Assembly: GCA_008330645.1 (NCBI GenBank)
Contig: VLTN01000053.1
Coordinates: 1-64,000, forward strand
Length of the DNA stretch: 64,000 bases
Direction of reading: 5' to 3'
Source: Cafeteria roenbergensis
Lineage: Eukaryota; Sar; Bigyra; Bicosoecida; Cafeteriaceae
A program made the translations under genes and the position numbers. The notes beneath the pieces were generated by a model, which saw only the letters and a list, made by a program, of their open reading frames with translations, made no database searches and was not told the origin of the DNA. Of this stretch, positions 60,701-64,000 are shown one piece after another (position 1 is the first letter of the stretch; each line of letters starts with the position of its first letter).

Positions 60701-63700
60701 GACGACCCCATGCGGGCGCTCGGCTGCTTTGTCACGCGCGGCGTGGCCTTCCTTCGCATGGCGGGCATGCGCCCGCGCGAAGTGGTGGGAAACCTCCACA
60801 CCGTGTCGGCCCTCGCCATCGCGGCGGCAAGCGTCCTTGTCGTGTGGGGCCCTGGCGCCGGCACGCCCGCCGCAGAGGCCGCAGAGGCCTCGGCAGCAGT
60901 GGACGAGGCGCTCACTGCCGTGCTCGCCCAGGACGCCGACGCGTCGGACCGCGCTGCCCGTGCCATCGCCACCACCCTCAGCCGCTTTGCCGGCGCGTCC
61001 ACCTCCACGCGCTCGGACGCTTCCCTGCCCACCCTCTTCTCTGCCGACTGCATCATGCCCCTGTTTCGCCCCCTCCGCGAGGCAGCGGCCCGCCTGTCAC
61101 CGGACCTGCGCTCCAGCATCCGCTCCGTGTTCGACAGCTGCCTGGCGGCCGACCCCGGCGTCGCCCGCGCAGCCGAGGACGAGGACCTGGACGAGGCCGA
61201 CAAGTTCCTCAGCCGCGTCTTCTCGCGCGACACCACCGTGGCAGCAGCGGTATCGGAGCTCCGCGCACTGGTGGCCTCGGATGGCGGCCCGGGCGGGGCA
61301 CGCCACGCCCCCGCCATGCACGGCTCCTCCCCGCAGCGCCTCGTCAAGCGCATCGTCTCCAGCCTCTTCGACGAGCAGGCCAACTTCCACGGCTACCCCC
61401 TCCCCGAGCTTCTCACCGTGGCAGAGCTCATGGCGGGCATGATCTCGGCGGGCCTCGTCGCCGGCCCGACCGCGCGCACGGCCCTCACCACGGCGCACTC
61501 CGCCCTGGCACGGCCCATCGAAAAGCCCGAGGAGGTCAGCATGGCCAAGTTTGCCGTCTGGTTCACCGCCGCGGCGCTCCCTGTGCTCGCCGAGCTCCCC
61601 GAGGCGGCGCTCTCCATCGCCAGCCTCCCGCTGCTGCGCAGCCACGTGCCCCCGCTGCCGGAGCTCGCGGCCGCCCTCCACGCGGCAGCCAGCCCCGGCA
61701 TGGAGGCCATCCTTGCGAGTCGCCAGCCCGGCGCCTCGGCGGACTTCCGCCCGCCCGACGGCAAGATCTTCCGCCAGCACGTCGCTCGCGGCCGGGACTC
61801 GGTGTCCTCCTGGACCGGAGACGCGCTGGCCAGGCTCGGGGCCGCAGTGGACAAGGCGGTGGCCGGCGGCCTGGCAGCGCCGGCGCCCCAGGGCCGCTTC
61901 GCACCCAAGGACGGGCAGCACCACGGCGCGGGGCCCTCCTCGGCCGGCTTTGCGCCCCCCTCGTCGAGCACCCCCTCCTCGGCTGTCATGGCGTCCGCCC
62001 CTGTGCCCGCCACGTCTTCCGCCTCGAGCTCCTCCGGCCTCCCGCAGCTGCCCTCCTCCATGGCGGCGACGTCGGCCATGTCGGGCCTCACGCAGCAGTC
62101 GGGGACGGGCCAGCCCGGCTCTGGTGCGGGAGTGGGAGCGGGCGCGGGCGCGGGCGCGGGTGGCCCCGCCCGCTTCGGTGCGCCCGGCCAGTCCCTTGCC
62201 CAGTCGCAGCAGCACCAGCCCGCAGCGCAACACCCCATGCAGGTGGCCCAGCAGGGGCGCAGCTTCGCCGACAAGGTGTCCACCATCGTGGCCCAGCTCA
62301 CGAGCGGCAGCTTCGTCGACCTCCCAGACCACGGCGGGCCCCAGAGCGGTCTTGTGCCGCCGGACGCGCCGCAGCCCGCGCCTTCCGCGGCCCGCCGAGA
62401 GGCCAGCGCCAAACAGATGCGTGCCGTGCTCACCGCCCTTGCCAACGAGCAGCCCGTTCACCCGGACATTGACGAGCACATGGACGACACCGACGACGGG
62501 CCGTCCGCCGCCTCCGGAGCAGGCGCCGCGGCTGACGACGACAGCACTGCCGCGGGCGATGACGGTGCTGCCGCCTCCGCCGCCGCCTCGTCTCGCCCGT
62601 CGCTGCCGCAGCCTGCCAACAGCGTCACCAACAGCGTCAACTTCGCCCTCAACAACTTGGACAAGAGCAGCATCCACAAGGCGGTGCAGGCCATCTCGGA
62701 CCTCGCGGCCGCCGGGCCGGCCGAGCGCGCCTGGCTCGCGGAGCACGTGAACGGCCGGGCTTGCAACGAGCCCCAGCACGCTGAGATTATCCGCACCGTG
62801 CTCACCATGGTCAAGCCGGCCAGCGTCATCGACGACGTCCGCGCCGTCACCGTGGAGCACGTGTGCGCCGCCATGGCCAAGCCCGGCCCGCGCACCAACT
62901 CCAAGGACCGCACCCGCATCAAGAACCTCGGCACCTTCCTTGGCCAGCTCACCCTCGCCATGGACCGCCCCCTGCTTGCCCGCGAGCTGGACCTGCGGTC
63001 GCTTATCCTGGAGGCGTACGAGACGGGCCGCCTCGTGTCGGTGGTGCAGTTCGTCGTGGAGCTCCTCAAGTCCAGCAAGAACTCCCGCGTGTTCACGCTT
63101 TCCAACCCGTGGATGCGCGCCATCTTCTGCCTGCTGCGCGAGATCTCCGAGGTGCCCTTCCTCAAGCTCATTGTGCTCTTCGCCATTGAGGTGCTCTTCA
63201 GGGACTTTGAGGCCGCCGTCACGGACTTCCCGTCCTCCGACCTCCTCCGCTTCAGGCGCAAGCCTGAAGTCAAGGGCAACCCTGACTTCCTCGAGACCGC
63301 GACGCCCGAGTCGGTCCCCGGCCTCACCGGCGGCCAGAGCGAGACCGCCGACGAGCTCGCCAAGTCGGCGCGCCTCGCGGTCATCCCCGGCCTCTCCAGG
63401 CTGGTGTCGGTCCCCCTGGGGCTGGGCATCCAGGAGGCCGTCGACATGCGCTCCCTCCGCAACGCGGCCATCACGGCCGTCAACGCCACCATCCTCGAGG
63501 TGGTGCGCAGCGTCACCGAGCGCGAGTCCTCCGTCGCAGTGGCCACCACCCAGTGCCTCGTGGACAAGGACTTTGCAGCGGACTCGTCGCAGAAGCGCAT
63601 GTCAGCGGCCGCCTCGCTCATGGCGGCACACCTGGCCGGAGCGCTCGCCCAGGCCAAGTCGCTCGAGGTCATCCCGAGGGCCCTGGAGAAGCGCGTGCGC

Positions 63701-64000
63701 CTCGCGCTCGTCACCGCCAGGAACGTTCAGTCAGCCAAGCCCGGCTCGCTGGATCAGGCCACTCGCGCCATCGAGGAGGCGAACCGCGCCCTGTGCTGCG
63801 CCCTGGTCGAGCAGGCGGCCATGGCCAAGGCATCCACGGACGCCGTCGCGGCGCTGCACCCGCAGCTCGACGAGCGGGCAGCGGCCGCCGAGCACTCGAT
63901 TCCGCTTCGCGAGCCCACGCTCCCCATCGGCTTGCCCTCGGAGCTCACCGTCAGCAGGGACGGCCTGTCCCAGCGCCAGCTCGACGTCTACCGCAGCTTC
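57777..64000 (+). CDS. CNOT1: CCR4-NOT complex scaffold CNOT1/NOT1 (3' end outside window)
   Basis: Exons 57777-57884, 58383-58487 and 58685 onward are joined by phase 0 introns (GTGAGC...ACGCAG, GTGAGG...GCGCAG). 1,843 codons are visible and the frame is still open at 64000. The N-terminal region is helical (HEAT-like). A first MIF4G-like domain at about residues 900-1,095 includes EADKFLSRVFSRD and SSLFDEQANFHGYPLPELLT. Low-complexity Ser/Gly/Gln linkers follow. A second MIF4G domain, which binds the CAF1 deadenylase in other species, lies at about 1,390-1,590 (TRIKNLGTFLGQLTLAMDRP, NPWMRAIFCLLREI). The DUF3819 helical region starts near 1,620 (CLVDKDFAADSSQKRM). NOT1 is the scaffold for mRNA deadenylation and translational repression. 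The NOT-box C-terminus lies beyond the window. Confidence 0.93.

Noticed and set aside
59539-62472. Long Arg/Pro-rich frames on the plus strand
   Set aside because: They overlap the CNOT1 coding frame, which carries recognisable MIF4G and DUF3819 blocks. The others are out-of-frame shadows in GC-rich DNA.
1-64000. tRNA, rRNA or CRISPR sequences
   Set aside because: I looked for tRNA B-box-like stretches and regularly spaced repeats and found none convincing. By eye, divergent tRNAs could be missed.

Overview
The window is eukaryotic nuclear DNA from a protist with a very GC-rich, compact genome. It contains spliced housekeeping genes with short introns, a histone, RNA polymerase and translation-factor subunits, and a mitochondrial complex I subunit. 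Bases 1-9750 are an AT-rich island that reads as one end of an integrated virophage of the mavirus/EMALE type, and a GC-rich Ngaro-type tyrosine-recombinase retrotransposon is nested inside it. That combination is known from the heterotrophic flagellate Cafeteria burkhardae (Bicosoecida, Stramenopiles). The host assignment is therefore an inference from element content and base composition, not from a database match.

Layout. (1) 1-9750: right-hand part of the virophage. It holds a chromodomain integrase cut by the window edge, the Ngaro element (754-7140) with its A1-B1-A2-B2 split repeats, a superfamily 3 helicase (7188-9140, minus), a TCTA-type promoter and an AT-rich terminal region. (2) 9751-18201: a repeat-rich host zone. 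Two copies of a LINE-like sequence with a restriction-like endonuclease domain flank a large P-loop NTPase plus PD-(D/E)XK protein of the Crinkler (CRN) type. A short interspersed repeat is present twice, and a C-tract 3' terminal signature three times. (3) 18202-64000: a dense block of single-copy host genes. These are a giant HECT ubiquitin ligase, CLU, NHP2, NDUFS8, a longin R-SNARE, ADA2, histone H2B, an L-type lectin, an unknown helical-repeat protein, a DASH cryptochrome, a LYR protein (LYRM5/ETFRF1-like), a class 3 lipase, RPB8, a TAF1B/Rrn7-like factor, eIF3h and the N-terminal 1,843 codons of CNOT1.

Gene structure is regular. I could define fourteen introns by joining conserved protein frames; all begin GTGAG and end GCAG. 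Many genes sit in head-to-head pairs separated by about 160-920 bp (HECT/CLU, NHP2/NDUFS8, ADA2/H2B, lectin/unknown, RPB8/TAF1B, eIF3h/CNOT1), which suggests shared bidirectional promoters. Functionally the host block is mostly gene expression (histone, ADA2, RPB8, TAF1B, NHP2, eIF3h, CNOT1, CLU) plus membrane traffic (SNARE, cargo lectin) and mitochondrial function. The first 18 kb is a landing zone for mobile DNA. No tRNA, rRNA or CRISPR sequence was recognised.
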